Assembly: GCA_017643025.1 (NCBI GenBank)
Contig: JAEPOG010000002.1
Location: 62,001 to 126,000 of the forward strand
DNA from: Rhizobiaceae bacterium
GTDB taxonomy: Bacteria; Pseudomonadota; Alphaproteobacteria; Rhizobiales; Rhizobiaceae
Reading direction: 5' to 3'
DNA length: 64,000 nt
This document shows, in pieces, positions 29,582 through 38,837 of this stretch. Position 1 is the first letter of the stretch; every line of letters begins with the position of its first letter. The translations under genes were made by a program, and so were the position numbers. The notes beneath the pieces are model-generated. The model was not told the origin of the DNA. It did no database searches and was given only the letters and a program-made list of their open reading frames with translations.

Positions 29582-29932
29582 TTAGCCGCGCGGCGGTCCG
29601 GTGGGGGCTTCTGGCTCGGAGGCGGCGACGTGCATCACGCTGCAGCCGGGCTGTGGATGCGCAAACGTCCCGGAACGGCCAGGAGCAGCGTCGGGAATGA
29701 CGACCTGAAACTGCTGGCAGAGCGTGGTGGCGGTCGACTGCACCTTCTTCTTGCAGGTCACCACGAGGAAATCCGTTGATCGTTCCTCCGCCTGATCCGC
29801 ACAGACGGGCGCGGCATCAGACTGCGCCGCTGCCGGAACCGTGTCGAGGCCGGCTAGGGCAGCTGCAGGAACCGCTGACGCAAAGGCAAGGCCAGAAACG
29901 AGAGCCACGAGGACAAGAAATATGCGTCGCAT
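29582..29932 (-). CDS. Small exported protein of unknown function
   Basis: About 116 residues from Met at 29932. The signal peptide is MRRIFLVLVALVSGLAFASA, with cleavage near AVPA. The mature part has four Cys (in PVCAD, VTCKKK, TLCQQ and PGCSV), so disulfide bonds are likely. A short TTCQ-like region is followed by a Pro-rich tail. No family recognised. It lies upstream of the L,D-transpeptidase gene on the same strand, within the tRNA-Leu repeat interval. Confidence 0.6.
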   Translation of the reverse strand: MRRIFLVLVALVSGLAFASAVPAAALAGLDTVPAAAQSDAAPVCADQAEERSTDFLVVTCKKKVQSTATTLCQQFQVVIPDAAPGRSGTFAHPQPGCSVMHVAASEPEAPTGPPRG

Positions 29933-30269
29933 GGCGCGTGGATGGTCGGTCAATTTGGCACAAAAGGGGCAGGGCCGGCGACATCGTCAGCAATCGTGCA
30001 CCTGTCTGCGGCGTGGAGCGCCACCGTTGCCAGGACGCCACACACAGTCTGCAGCGGCCGCGACTGGATTAGAGACCTTCCACACCTCCCACTGGCCTCG
30101 CTCTATGTGCACCCCACGTGTGCAACAAGACAAAGCTTGCAAGGCGAAAAAACCTTATTTATCAATGTGTTTTGCAACTACGAGCGAAATCCTCTCCTGA
30201 GCACCAAACATCCATCTTCAGGCGATTCATCACAGTCCGGCGGGCGGCGTGACCTAGCGCGGCGAAGCG
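29933..30269. other. Intergenic stretch holding the tRNA-Leu repeat copy
   Basis: 337 bases without a gene. It is more AT-rich around 30125-30185 than its surroundings (AAAAAACC, TTATTTATCAATGTG). It contains the copy of the tRNA-Leu 3' end at 30190-30206. I see no other feature. Confidence 0.5.
30190..30206. repeat. Copy of the tRNA-Leu 3' end (candidate att scar)
   Basis: TCCTCTCCTGAGCACCA matches the end of tRNA-Leu (28409-28425) at 16 of 17 positions, including the terminal CCA. The bases just before are also related (CGAG in the tRNA, CGAAA here). A chance match of this length within 2 kb is very unlikely. Confidence 0.6.
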
Positions 30270-30722
30270 ATGGATGAACTCGGCGCTTTCGCTGCACTCT
30301 TCGGCATCGCCTTCGCGGCAGCCACTCTGTTTCCGGCCCAGTCGGAAGCCGCGCTCGTCGGGATGCAAGTGGCCGGCTATCCGGTTGCCCTCCTTGTAGC
30401 CGTTGCCAGTCTCGGCAACACGCTAGGCGCCGTCGTCAACTGGGCAATGGGACGTGGCGCCGAGCGCTTCAGCGGGCGCCGCTGGTTTCCGGTTTCGCCG
30501 ACTTCGCTGGAACGTGCGTCCGCATGGTACCGAAAATGGGGCCGCTGGAGCCTCCTGCTTTCGTGGGCGCCGATTGGCGGCGATGCGCTCACCGTCGCAG
30601 CCGGCGTGCTGCGGGAGCCGTTGTGGAGCTTTCTGTTGCTCGTCGCGATTGCCAAGACCGGGCGCTACGTCGTGCTTGCCGCAGCGACTGCGGGATTGAT
30701 CGACCTCGGGAGCGGCGGTTAG
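30270..30722 (+). CDS. YqaA/DedA-like membrane protein
   Basis: 150 residues with about four hydrophobic segments. LGNTLGAVVNWAMGRGAERF and the later RKWGRWSLLLSWAPIGGDALTVAAGVLR match the small YqaA subfamily of the SNARE-associated/DedA family. The family is linked to membrane lipid handling; the exact role is unknown. The ribosome site is weak. Confidence 0.82.
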   Translation: MDELGAFAALFGIAFAAATLFPAQSEAALVGMQVAGYPVALLVAVASLGNTLGAVVNWAMGRGAERFSGRRWFPVSPTSLERASAWYRKWGRWSLLLSWAPIGGDALTVAAGVLREPLWSFLLLVAIAKTGRYVVLAAATAGLIDLGSGG

Positions 30723-30875
30723 CGAAAGGCAAGACATCGCGCAGACGCCTTACCTCACACTCGGTGACCGCTGGAAACCATAATTGTCGGAACCGTTTGA
30801 ACGGCGTCACGCCTGCGCCGCATAGTGCCCGCAACGGGCGCAATCAATTCAGGCAACCTTCCGGCATTGGACTTC

Positions 30876-31220
30876 ATGAAACGTATTTTCCCGCTGATCG
30901 CGGCGATCGCCATCGCTGCGTCCGCTCCCGCGCATGCGCTGCCGCAATGCGGCTCAGCCTCCTGGTATTCCCTGCCCGGCAACCGCACCGCCAACGGCGA
31001 ACGCATGGACCCTGCCGCAATGACAGCCGCCCATCGCAGCCTGCCCTTCGGGTCGCGCGTCCGGGTCGTCAACCAGCGCAACGGGCGCGAGGTGGTGGTG
31101 CGCATCAACGACCGCGGGCCGTTCATCCGCGGGCGCATCATCGATCTGTCAAAGGGCGCGGCGCAGGCGCTGGGTTTCGTACGCGCCGGCCACACCAAGA
31201 TCTGCCTTGACCGCGGCTAG
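30876..31220 (+). CDS. Short RlpA-like double-psi beta-barrel protein
   Basis: 114 residues from Met 30876, where a signal peptide begins ([21 protein letters not shown]). The mature part is a single RlpA/DPBB domain: [35 protein letters not shown] and [29 protein letters not shown]. RlpA proteins are septal or peptidoglycan-associated lytic transglycosylases. The usual SPOR domain and lipobox are absent, so this is a minimal periplasmic version. Confidence 0.88.
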   Translation: MKRIFPLIAAIAIAASAPAHALPQCGSASWYSLPGNRTANGERMDPAAMTAAHRSLPFGSRVRVVNQRNGREVVVRINDRGPFIRGRIIDLSKGAAQALGFVRAGHTKICLDRG

Positions 31221-31226
31221 CTCCGC

Positions 31227-32105
31227 CTAGAGCCTGACGCGTGGCTCGTGCCGCCCCTTTACCGCGAGATCGACGATGAAGGTCTTGCCGCCGTCGGGAT
31301 CGGCGGCGCGTTCTTCGGCGTTCATGCCCTGCAGGGCGGATGTCACGGCGATGCGGTTTGCCTCCGGCCCGGCGAAGGCCGGGCATGAGGTGCGGCTCGG
31401 CGGCAGATCGATCGATCTCGTGCGCTTGCCCGAGGGGTCGTAAACGTCGAGGCGAGCGCAACCCCAGCGCGCATTCCAGATGTTGCCGTCGGCGTCGCAG
31501 ACTGAGCCGTCGATGCCGCCCGGCGTGCCGCGATCGTCGACGAAGACCGTAGGCTCGCCGCGCGGCAGCCCAGTCTCTGGGTCGCATTCGACCCGAAACA
31601 TGATGTTGCGGCCTGTGTCAGCAAAATAGGCGATGTCGCCTGCGGGCGAGAAACAGATGCCGTTGGTGATCGTGATGTCGGGCAGGATGCGCCGGGTCTC
31701 GCCGGCGCGGTACCAGTAGATCGAGCCGGCGCGTTTTTCCGCCTGCTTGCCCATGGTGCCGACCCAGAAGGCGCCCGCGGGGTGAACGCGCGAATCGTTG
31801 GAGCGCGTCGCCGGATTGTCGGCCTCTATCGGCGCCACCATTTCGAGCCGCCCGCTCGCAAGATCGCGCAGATGAAGGCCGGTTTCGGTGGCGATCATCT
31901 GCCGCTTGTCGTCGACCACGGCGACGGCGCTTGCCATTTCCGGCAGATCGTGGGCCGTTTCCGACCCATCGGCGAAGCGGTGTTCGAACAGGCGGCGTCC
32001 GACGATGTCGAACCACCACAGTGTGTCGGCGGCCGGATCGTAGCTCGGCCCCTCGCCGAGCTCGCATACGGTGCCAGACAGAATTTCGATTTTCGTTTCA
32101 GCCAT
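31227..32105 (-). CDS. SMP-30/gluconolactonase family protein
   Basis: 292 residues, a six-bladed propeller: LGEGPSYDPAADTLWWFDI at the start (metal-ligand Glu), ATRSNDSRVHPAGAFWVGTM (Asn ligand), ITITNGICFSPAGDIAYFADT and GGIDGSVCDADGNIWNARW (Asp ligand). It hydrolyses sugar lactones. It lies 30 bases downstream of a sugar-type SDR on the same strand, so the two probably act in sequence: oxidation to a lactone, then ring opening. The sugar is not identified. Confidence 0.9.
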   Translation of the reverse strand: MAETKIEILSGTVCELGEGPSYDPAADTLWWFDIVGRRLFEHRFADGSETAHDLPEMASAVAVVDDKRQMIATETGLHLRDLASGRLEMVAPIEADNPATRSNDSRVHPAGAFWVGTMGKQAEKRAGSIYWYRAGETRRILPDITITNGICFSPAGDIAYFADTGRNIMFRVECDPETGLPRGEPTVFVDDRGTPGGIDGSVCDADGNIWNARWGCARLDVYDPSGKRTRSIDLPPSRTSCPAFAGPEANRIAVTSALQGMNAEERAADPDGGKTFIVDLAVKGRHEPRVRL

Positions 32106-32135
32106 GTGCTCCCCCTCGCAGGCGGGGAGATTAGC

Positions 32136-32909
32136 TCACATGACGCCGCCGTCCACAATCAATGTCTGCGCGGTGACCATGCGCGCGGCATCCGAGGCAA
32201 GAAACAGGCACGGGCCGACCATGTCGTCCGCGGTGATGCGCTGCTTCAGGCACTGCCTGCCGCCGACATGCGAGGCGATGATGTCTTCGTCGAGCCAGAG
32301 CTTCAGTTGTCGCTCGGTGATGACCATGCCGGGTGCGATGGCATTGACGCGGATGCCGTGCGGACCAAGCGCGCCGGCGAGGCTCTTGGTCAGGCCGATG
32401 ATGCCCGCCTTGGCGGCGGCATAGGCCGGGTAGTCGCCGCCGTTGAGCATGAAGGCGATGGAGGAGAAATTGACGATCGCGCCACGACCGGCGGCCTTCA
32501 TGCCCGGCGCCACGGCCTGGGCGGCAAAGAACAGCGGCCTCAGGTTGATCGCCTGGCTGGCGTCCCACTCCTCGGGCGTCAGCTTGTCGACGGCATGGCG
32601 GTCGTCACGGGCGGCGTTGTTGACGAGCACCGACACAGGACCGTGCGCTTTTGCGGCGGCGGCCACGGCCTCGCGCAGGCTGGCAATGTCTGTGAGGTCG
32701 GCTTTCAGGAACAGGGGCCGTGCGCCATGCTCGCGTTCGAGCCGGTCGCACAGCGCTTCGCTGGCCGCTGCATCGATGTCGATGAAGGCGACCTTCGCCC
32801 CCTGGCGCAAAAATCCTTCGGTCAGCGACGCGCCGATACCTGAGCCGCCCCCCGTGATCAGGACGGAGGCGGATTCAAGATCGCCGTGCCGTGGAAAATC
32901 GCGCGCCAT
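32136..32909 (-). CDS. Short-chain dehydrogenase, probably sugar-specific
   Basis: 257 residues. VLITGGGSGIGASLTEGFL binds NAD(P), followed by NNAARDD, the SSIAF serine, YAAAKAG (YxxxK catalytic pair) and the C-terminal TAQTLIVDGG. All classical SDR residues are present. Pairing with the lactonase gene points to a sugar or aldose dehydrogenase. Met 32909 is preferred because the upstream part of the frame lacks SDR character. Confidence 0.88.
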   Translation of the reverse strand: MARDFPRHGDLESASVLITGGGSGIGASLTEGFLRQGAKVAFIDIDAAASEALCDRLEREHGARPLFLKADLTDIASLREAVAAAAKAHGPVSVLVNNAARDDRHAVDKLTPEEWDASQAINLRPLFFAAQAVAPGMKAAGRGAIVNFSSIAFMLNGGDYPAYAAAKAGIIGLTKSLAGALGPHGIRVNAIAPGMVITERQLKLWLDEDIIASHVGGRQCLKQRITADDMVGPCLFLASDAARMVTAQTLIVDGGVM

Positions 32910-32931
32910 GACTGACCCAAACGCCGGCCGG

Positions 32932-34284
32932 TCAGGCCGAACGCACGCGCTGTGCGCCGCGCAGGCTGTCGCGCAGATAGCCGAGCGTAGCCTCGGCATT
33001 CTTGGGCTTGCCGAACAGGAAACCCTGGCCGCCGGCGCAACCGAACTGCACCAGACGGTCTGCCTGCGCCTGCTCCTCGATGCCTTCGGCCACCACGTCC
33101 ATGCCGAGCCCTTCGCACATGGCGAGAATGGCGCGGATGATGTGTTCGGACGGCTTGTCCTCGAGGATCGACGATACGAAGGCGCGATCGATCTTGAGCT
33201 TGTCGAAATTGAACTCGCGCAGGCGCCCCAGCGACGACTGGCCGGTGCCGAAATCGTCGAGCGACACGCGAATGCCGACGCGACGCAGATCGTCCACGAT
33301 CTTCTCGGCGGACGCCGGGTCGGTCATCAGGCCGGTCTCGGTGATCTCGATCTCGAGGCGGCGCGGATCGAACCCGGTGCGGTTCAGGATCGAAAGAACC
33401 TGCAGGCCGGTGTTCTGGTCGACGAGCTGCGACGGCGACAGGTTGAACGACAGAAACAGGTGTTCCGGCCAGGTACGGGCGGCTTCCGTCGCCTTGCGCA
33501 GCACGAGCTGCGACAGCGGCGCGATGATGCCGCGCTCCTCGGCGATCGGGATGAAGGTCGCGGGCGAAACGAAGCCGAGATCCCGGTCGGTCCAGCGGGC
33601 GAGCGTCTCAAAGCCTATTGTCGTGCCCGATTTCAGGTCGACGATCGGCTGGAAATGCGGCTCCACCTCGCCGGCCGAAACGGCACGGCGCAGGGCCTGC
33701 TCGATGCGGGTGACGCGCTTGGCGGCCTCTTCCATTTCGCGGGTGTAGACGACAACGCCGCCGCGGCCCGAGCGCTTGGCGTGGTAAAGAGCGGTTTCGG
33801 CCTTGTTGACCAGATGCGACGTCGTCTCGTCGCCGGAATAAAACAACGAACAGCCGACCGAGGCCGAAAGGCGAGCGGTGCGCTCGCCGATGTCATATGG
33901 CGCCGACAGGATCTCGATCAGCATCCGCGCCTTCTGCGACACGGCTTCCTCGGAGAAGATCATCGGGTAGAGGAATGCGAACTCGTCTGCGCCGACGCGG
34001 GCGACGAAGGAATTGCCGTCCATGGCCGCGTTTAGGCGCAGAGCGACCTGCTGGAGGATGAAATCGCCGGCGCTGCGACCAAAGAGGTCGTTAATCGGCT
34101 TGAAGCCGTCGAGATCGAGCAGCCCGATGGCGAACGGCGCAGGGTCGTCGGCGCGCTCGCGTATCAGGCGATCGACCTTGTCGTGGAAGCGGCGTTGGTT
34201 GCCGAGACCTGTCAGCGGATCGGTGAATTCGAGGTCCGCCGCGTCCCGCGCCATTTCCCTGTTTTGCGCCGGGTTATGCATCAA
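32932..34284 (-). CDS. GGDEF-EAL protein with degenerate GGDEF
   Basis: 450 residues. The GGDEF domain (about 15-180) reads GADEF at 98-102 instead of GGDEF. The EAL domain (about 195-440) reads ETL at 226-228, and keeps the FNLSPSQ Asn, EITET, DDFGTG (344-349), KLKID and AEGIEE, so the metal and catalytic residues of a c-di-GMP phosphodiesterase are present. There is no sensor or membrane region. The likely role is c-di-GMP breakdown, with the GGDEF part regulatory; both are inference. Confidence 0.88.
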   Translation of the reverse strand: MMHNPAQNREMARDAADLEFTDPLTGLGNQRRFHDKVDRLIRERADDPAPFAIGLLDLDGFKPINDLFGRSAGDFILQQVALRLNAAMDGNSFVARVGADEFAFLYPMIFSEEAVSQKARMLIEILSAPYDIGERTARLSASVGCSLFYSGDETTSHLVNKAETALYHAKRSGRGGVVVYTREMEEAAKRVTRIEQALRRAVSAGEVEPHFQPIVDLKSGTTIGFETLARWTDRDLGFVSPATFIPIAEERGIIAPLSQLVLRKATEAARTWPEHLFLSFNLSPSQLVDQNTGLQVLSILNRTGFDPRRLEIEITETGLMTDPASAEKIVDDLRRVGIRVSLDDFGTGQSSLGRLREFNFDKLKIDRAFVSSILEDKPSEHIIRAILAMCEGLGMDVVAEGIEEQAQADRLVQFGCAGGQGFLFGKPKNAEATLGYLRDSLRGAQRVRSA

Positions 34285-34389
34285 GCACCCTGTTAGAGTT
34301 CGCCGTTTGAACTAGCTATGATGGATAACCGATTAAAGAATCGTATCAATTTGGCTGCGACCGCCTCAGATTTGCGTGATCGACGGGGC

Positions 34390-36204
34390 TCACGGCTCGC
34401 GACCAACGACGCGATAGATGTCAATCGGCCCCGCGGATGTTGCCGCGTCCGGACGAAGCCAGTCCGGCGCTCGGCTCGAAACGAGGCCGTCCATCAGGCC
34501 CCCCGGCCCGTGCTCGGCGAACACACCATTCTCGGGATTGCCGGCGCAGAACACGACATAGTCGACGCCGTTGGCGCGGATGATTGCTTCCGCTGCATCT
34601 GCACTTCCCGTAAAGGCCCGCATCGCCAGCATGTTGCCATCCACATTGCGATGGTACGGGCCGGCGAGCACCCTGTGATGCGTGTTGAAGAGAATGGGCG
34701 AGCCCAGATCGCTCACCGCCAGCACGGTGCCCTTCGGCAGTGCGGCGAGGCGGCCATAGCCTGCATCGGGGTAGCAGCTCGCCTTGCGTGCGGACCCGGC
34801 ATCATCCTTGAAGTGCAGCCCGACAGCATGACCGGCGAAGCCCCAGACGATATTGAACGACAGCAGCCAGACAGCCAGCATGGCGATGCTTGAGGACAGT
34901 GAGTAGTCCCGGTCCAGACTTTCGCGCCAGCGGCCGATGAAGGCGGCCAGCCCAACGGTGGCCAGCGGGATCGCAAACATCGAGCCGCGCAACTGCCACA
35001 CACTGACGAGACATGCCGCCGCCAGGAACGCTGCATAGGTTAGCTCCCGCGCCGTACGTCCCGGTCCGGCCAGCCGCACGGTCACGAAACCGAGCGCCAT
35101 CAGCGGCGTGACGTAGTAGACAAGCAGCTTCGGCCAGTCGCCTGCTGCCAGCACGATGACCGAGCGGACCTCGCTGACCCGGTCGATCCACAAAGCACGA
35201 AGCTCGGGATCTACCGCGGCATAGGGATCGGCGAGGCATTGAGGGAAAGCAACCACCACCGTTGCGGCCAATCCAGCCCCCAGCGCGGCAAGGGCAACCA
35301 TGCGGCGCGAAAACGAGGCGTTGGCTGCCGGCACCAGTGCCACCGCCGTCAACCCGAAGCCTGCGATCGATGCGATGGCGAGATGCACGACCGAGAGCGT
35401 ATCGCAATAGGCCGTCCCCCACCGCGACACGCCAACCGTTGCGACGAAAGCCGCCAGCGTGCCGCCGGCAAAGGCCAAGCCGAACGCCGCGGCCTGACGC
35501 GAAAGGGGTAAACCGGCGAAAAGGAAACCGACGGCAACAGCGGCGCCTGCGACCGCTACGTAGGGAAGCGACTCGAGGCCGATCGCCAGCATCAGCGCGG
35601 TCGCGATGCCTGCGATTGCATAATAACCGATCCGGCGCGCCGGATCGGCCAGCAACGCAATCACTGCCAATACCAGCACAATCTGCAGATTGTGGTGATC
35701 GAGCGAACCTGGCCGGAACAGGTTGACGAAATAGAGCGCCGCAGCACCTAGCGTGGCTGCAGGGAAAACCGCCCATTCGCCGCCGAGCATGCGGGCGATG
35801 CGGATGATGGCGAACAGGCCGAGGCCGAACAGAAGCATCGGCCAGACGATCCGCGCGATGGTTTCGGCCAACTCCGGACCTGCGCCAAATGCATTCGACA
35901 CCAGCATGATCGCCGCAATCGGCGCATCGACGAGACGCGACCAGTGCATCAGGAGCCCGTCGCCGGCCCCCATCCTGTACTGATGCAGGTCGAACCATGC
36001 CTGGCCCGCCAGCAGATCCCGCACCTGGACCAAGCGCGTCAGACTGTCATTGTCGCCGCGCGCGTCGGTCAGTTGCGGGAAGCCGGAAAACGCGTGAATG
36101 GCGAACATGACGCAAGCGATGCACGATGCCAGCGCGAGGTGGCGGACCCATTCGGGCCAGCGCGCGAGGCGCGTCGTTTCCGCGGTAATGCTTGTGAACG
36201 CCAT
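34390..36204 (-). CDS. GT-C fold polytopic membrane protein, probable glycosyltransferase
   Basis: 604 residues from Met 36204 with about ten to twelve membrane helices and a C-terminal soluble domain of about 110 residues. The first loop after helix 1 contains DARGDNDSLTRLVQVRDLL and GDGLLMHWSRLVDAP, an acidic-motif loop typical of STT3/PMT-like (GT-C) enzymes that use polyprenyl-phosphate sugars. A GT2 dolichol-phosphate-sugar synthase and GtrA lie about 1 kb upstream on the same strand, which fits. The longer frame up to 36477 overlaps the divergent methyltransferase and is not used. Confidence 0.75.
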   Translation of the reverse strand: MAFTSITAETTRLARWPEWVRHLALASCIACVMFAIHAFSGFPQLTDARGDNDSLTRLVQVRDLLAGQAWFDLHQYRMGAGDGLLMHWSRLVDAPIAAIMLVSNAFGAGPELAETIARIVWPMLLFGLGLFAIIRIARMLGGEWAVFPAATLGAAALYFVNLFRPGSLDHHNLQIVLVLAVIALLADPARRIGYYAIAGIATALMLAIGLESLPYVAVAGAAVAVGFLFAGLPLSRQAAAFGLAFAGGTLAAFVATVGVSRWGTAYCDTLSVVHLAIASIAGFGLTAVALVPAANASFSRRMVALAALGAGLAATVVVAFPQCLADPYAAVDPELRALWIDRVSEVRSVIVLAAGDWPKLLVYYVTPLMALGFVTVRLAGPGRTARELTYAAFLAAACLVSVWQLRGSMFAIPLATVGLAAFIGRWRESLDRDYSLSSSIAMLAVWLLSFNIVWGFAGHAVGLHFKDDAGSARKASCYPDAGYGRLAALPKGTVLAVSDLGSPILFNTHHRVLAGPYHRNVDGNMLAMRAFTGSADAAEAIIRANGVDYVVFCAGNPENGVFAEHGPGGLMDGLVSSRAPDWLRPDAATSAGPIDIYRVVGREP

Positions 36205-36384
36205 ATCCGGTGAGGCAAATCTGTGAACCGCAGTGATAGTGACGCCGGCGCGTTCAACATTTGGTAAACCGCCAGCGCCGACGGAGCGCCCTGCTAAACC
36301 TGACCTTAACCATCGCCGGCAATAGTTCCGCCGACCATTCGGCCGCGCCCGTCGCTCGGCGGGGTCGTGGCTGCGGAGACTGAA

Positions 36385-37005
36385 ATGGCAAGCATGGCGG
36401 CGGTCGAAAAGAAGCTCCTCAATTCCGTGCATGACCGGGCCGTCTTCCGCCGTCGTGTAAGAGTGCTCTCGGAGCATCTGGCGCAGGAGCTCGGCGCCGC
36501 CGGCACCGTGCTCGATCTCGGCTGCGGCGACGGCTCGATCGCGCAGGCGATCATGGAGCGCTCTCCAGGGCTGAGTTTCCGCGGCATCGACGTGATGCTG
36601 CGGCCGACGAGCATGATCCCCGTCGAGCTATTCGACGGGGCGACAATTCCGGCCAAAGACGCCTCATATGACTGGGTGACGATCGTCGACGTACTGCACC
36701 ACACCGACAATCCCGGCGATCTGGTGGCTGAGGCGGCGCGCGTGGCCCGCTACGGTGTGATCATCAAGGATCATCTGCGTGAAGGATTCGCCGCTTACGA
36801 GACGCTCAGGCTGATGGATTGGGTCGGCAACCGGGGCCACGATGTGAGGCTGCCCTACAATTATCTGACCCGTACCGAATGGCGCGCGATCTTCGACCAA
36901 GTGGGGCTGACCCCGAAAAGCTGGCGCGAAAAGCTGGCGCTCTATCCCTTCCCGGCAAGCCTGTTCTTCGACCGCCGGCTGCACTTCATCGCGCGGCTGC
37001 GCTAG
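36385..37005 (+). CDS. SAM-dependent methyltransferase (class I)
   Basis: 206 residues. VLDLGCGDGSIA is motif I, WVTIVDVLHHTDNP is motif IV, and a typical Rossmann methyltransferase ending follows (IIKDHLREG, then LTRTEWRAIFDQVGL). GGAG six bases before ATG 36385 decides this start over a GTG at 36367. It sits in the glycosyltransferase cluster, so a lipid-linked or sugar acceptor is possible. Its 3' end overlaps gtrA by 20 bases. Confidence 0.85.
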   Translation: MASMAAVEKKLLNSVHDRAVFRRRVRVLSEHLAQELGAAGTVLDLGCGDGSIAQAIMERSPGLSFRGIDVMLRPTSMIPVELFDGATIPAKDASYDWVTIVDVLHHTDNPGDLVAEAARVARYGVIIKDHLREGFAAYETLRLMDWVGNRGHDVRLPYNYLTRTEWRAIFDQVGLTPKSWREKLALYPFPASLFFDRRLHFIARLR

Positions 37006-37411
37006 ACGCTTCACCGGGCGCTGACGGGAATACCCAGAACGAAGACAGCATGTAGCTGGCCGCGCCGGCAGTTGCGGCAACGGCTGCCGCCATGAGCATC
37101 GGCGGCGCGCCGAGCAGCGCGTCACAGGCATGCCCGACCGCCCCGGCCAACCCGGCGCAGGCCAGTTGCGCGGCGAGATATCTCGGAAAGGCGCGGCCGT
37201 GACGGTGCGTTCCGCCGAATGTCCAGCCGCGCTGGGCGAGGTAGGCGCCGGCGAATGCGACGGCGTAGGCGACTACCGCTGCCGGAAAGGCCGACACGCC
37301 CAGCCGATGGAAGACATAGACGAGAACGAAAAGCAGCAGATTGGCGCCGGCGCCGACGACGATGAAACGCGCCCAGCGCCGCCGCAGCAGTGCCTGCAAC
37401 TGTCCGGTCAC
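36986..37411 (-). CDS. GtrA-family membrane protein
   Basis: 141 residues with four membrane helices. FIVVGAGANLLLFVLVYVF and the central YLAQRGWTFGG (the family's conserved R.WTF motif) identify GtrA. Such proteins are thought to help polyprenyl-linked sugars cross the membrane. It is coupled by ATGA to the upstream GT2 gene. Confidence 0.9.
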   Translation of the reverse strand: MTGQLQALLRRRWARFIVVGAGANLLLFVLVYVFHRLGVSAFPAAVVAYAVAFAGAYLAQRGWTFGGTHRHGRAFPRYLAAQLACAGLAGAVGHACDALLGAPPMLMAAAVAATAGAASYMLSSFWVFPSAPGEASSAAAR

Positions 37412-38661
37412 GCTTCGGCGCCGCCGTTCGCCGCGTCTGCCTTGCCCAGCCTAGGCGCGAAAGCGCCTGCCCGCGCCGGGATTTCGAGTATGCCGAGCAG
37501 GAAGGCGGAGAAGAATGTCTGGAAACCGAGGACGATAAGGGTGAGGCCGAAGGCGACGATGCGCGGTATCTGCGGATCAGGCAGCGCGCCGAAGCCGATG
37601 CTGGCCCAGGCGCTGAGCGCATAGGCAAAGAAGCCCATGCCGCCGAGAAGCAGCGCTCCGCCGGCGATGGCGAGACGGTCAGTGCTGACCGCGCTCTTGA
37701 GCCAGTCCGACCTGCCGCTTGCGGGCAACATGCCTGTGATGTGGGCGTAATAACGCGAGAGCACGCCGAAGCTGACGAGCTGCGCGCCGGTGACGATCGT
37801 GAAACAGGCGGCGATGAAGGTGTTGAGGCCGAGTTCAACTGCTCCACCCAGTTGCACCGCGCCGGCGAAGAGGAGCAGCGACAAAACCGCACCGATGCCG
37901 GCCATCGCGCCGCCCGGAATGAAGAACAACCATTTCGGGTTGTACATCAGCAGGAACTTCAGATGCCGCCAGCCGTCGCGCCAGGTCTTGAGGTGCGGGG
38001 CGCGGCTGCGGCCGTCGGGCTGCAGGGTGGTGGGCACTTCCTCGATGCGGAGGCCTTCGAGCGCACCGCGCACCACCATTTCGCTGGCGAATTCCATGCC
38101 CGTGGTGCGCAGGTCGAGCTTGCGCATGCGCTCGGTGTCGAAGCCGCGCAAACCGCAATGGAAATCGCCGACGCCAACGCCGAAGAGAAGCCGGCCGATG
38201 AAGGAGAGCACCGGATTGCCGAGATAGCGGTGCAGGAAGGGCATCGCGCCCGGCGCGATACCGCCCTCGAAGCGGTTGCCCATGACGAGCTCACCGCCGG
38301 CGCGAAGCTTCTCGACGAAGGCGTCGAGGCGCGAGAAATCGTAGGAATCGTCGGCATCGCCCATGATGATGTAGCGGCCGCGAGCGGCAGCAATGCCACC
38401 CTGCAGCGCAGCACCGTAGCCGCGCTCGAGAACCGGCACCACACGCGCGCCGAGCCGGTGCGCGATCTCGCGCGACCCGTCGGTGCTGCCATTGTCGGCG
38501 ACCAGCACCTCACCGGAGATGCCGGCGCTTTCGAGATAGCCCAGTGCCTTGCCGATGCAGATGGCCAGCGTCTCGGCCTCATTGAGACACGGCATCAGGA
38601 TCGTCAGTTCGATCCCTGAGGGCTCTGGCAGGTCTGTTCTCAGCCGGGCGACAGCGGTCAT
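37408..38661 (-). CDS. GT2 polyprenyl-phosphate glycosyltransferase (DPM1-like)
   Basis: 417 residues. The N-terminal GT-A domain (about 17-240) has ELTILMPCLNEAETL, VLVADNGSTDGS, GDADDSYDF (DxD) and GNRFEGG. The C-terminal part has about four membrane helices. This is a dolichol-phosphate-mannose synthase-like enzyme that loads a sugar on polyprenyl phosphate. Start 38661 has GGAG seven bases upstream. It is in one unit with gtrA, and the GT-C gene downstream would use the product. Confidence 0.92.
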   Translation of the reverse strand: MTAVARLRTDLPEPSGIELTILMPCLNEAETLAICIGKALGYLESAGISGEVLVADNGSTDGSREIAHRLGARVVPVLERGYGAALQGGIAAARGRYIIMGDADDSYDFSRLDAFVEKLRAGGELVMGNRFEGGIAPGAMPFLHRYLGNPVLSFIGRLLFGVGVGDFHCGLRGFDTERMRKLDLRTTGMEFASEMVVRGALEGLRIEEVPTTLQPDGRSRAPHLKTWRDGWRHLKFLLMYNPKWLFFIPGGAMAGIGAVLSLLLFAGAVQLGGAVELGLNTFIAACFTIVTGAQLVSFGVLSRYYAHITGMLPASGRSDWLKSAVSTDRLAIAGGALLLGGMGFFAYALSAWASIGFGALPDPQIPRIVAFGLTLIVLGFQTFFSAFLLGILEIPARAGAFAPRLGKADAANGGAEA

Positions 38662-38837
38662 CTGGTTCTCCTCAGGAGGCCGTCGGCGGCGCCAGCCGGC
38701 GCGCGACACGTGGTCCAGACTAGCCGTGCAATGATTGGCTCCCGGTTAACACAAAAGATGTTGCTCCGGGTGCGATTGGCATTCGTCCCGCGAGAGATTA
38801 CATCGTCACCGACCCGCCACTCCGCCGGAGCCTCCGT

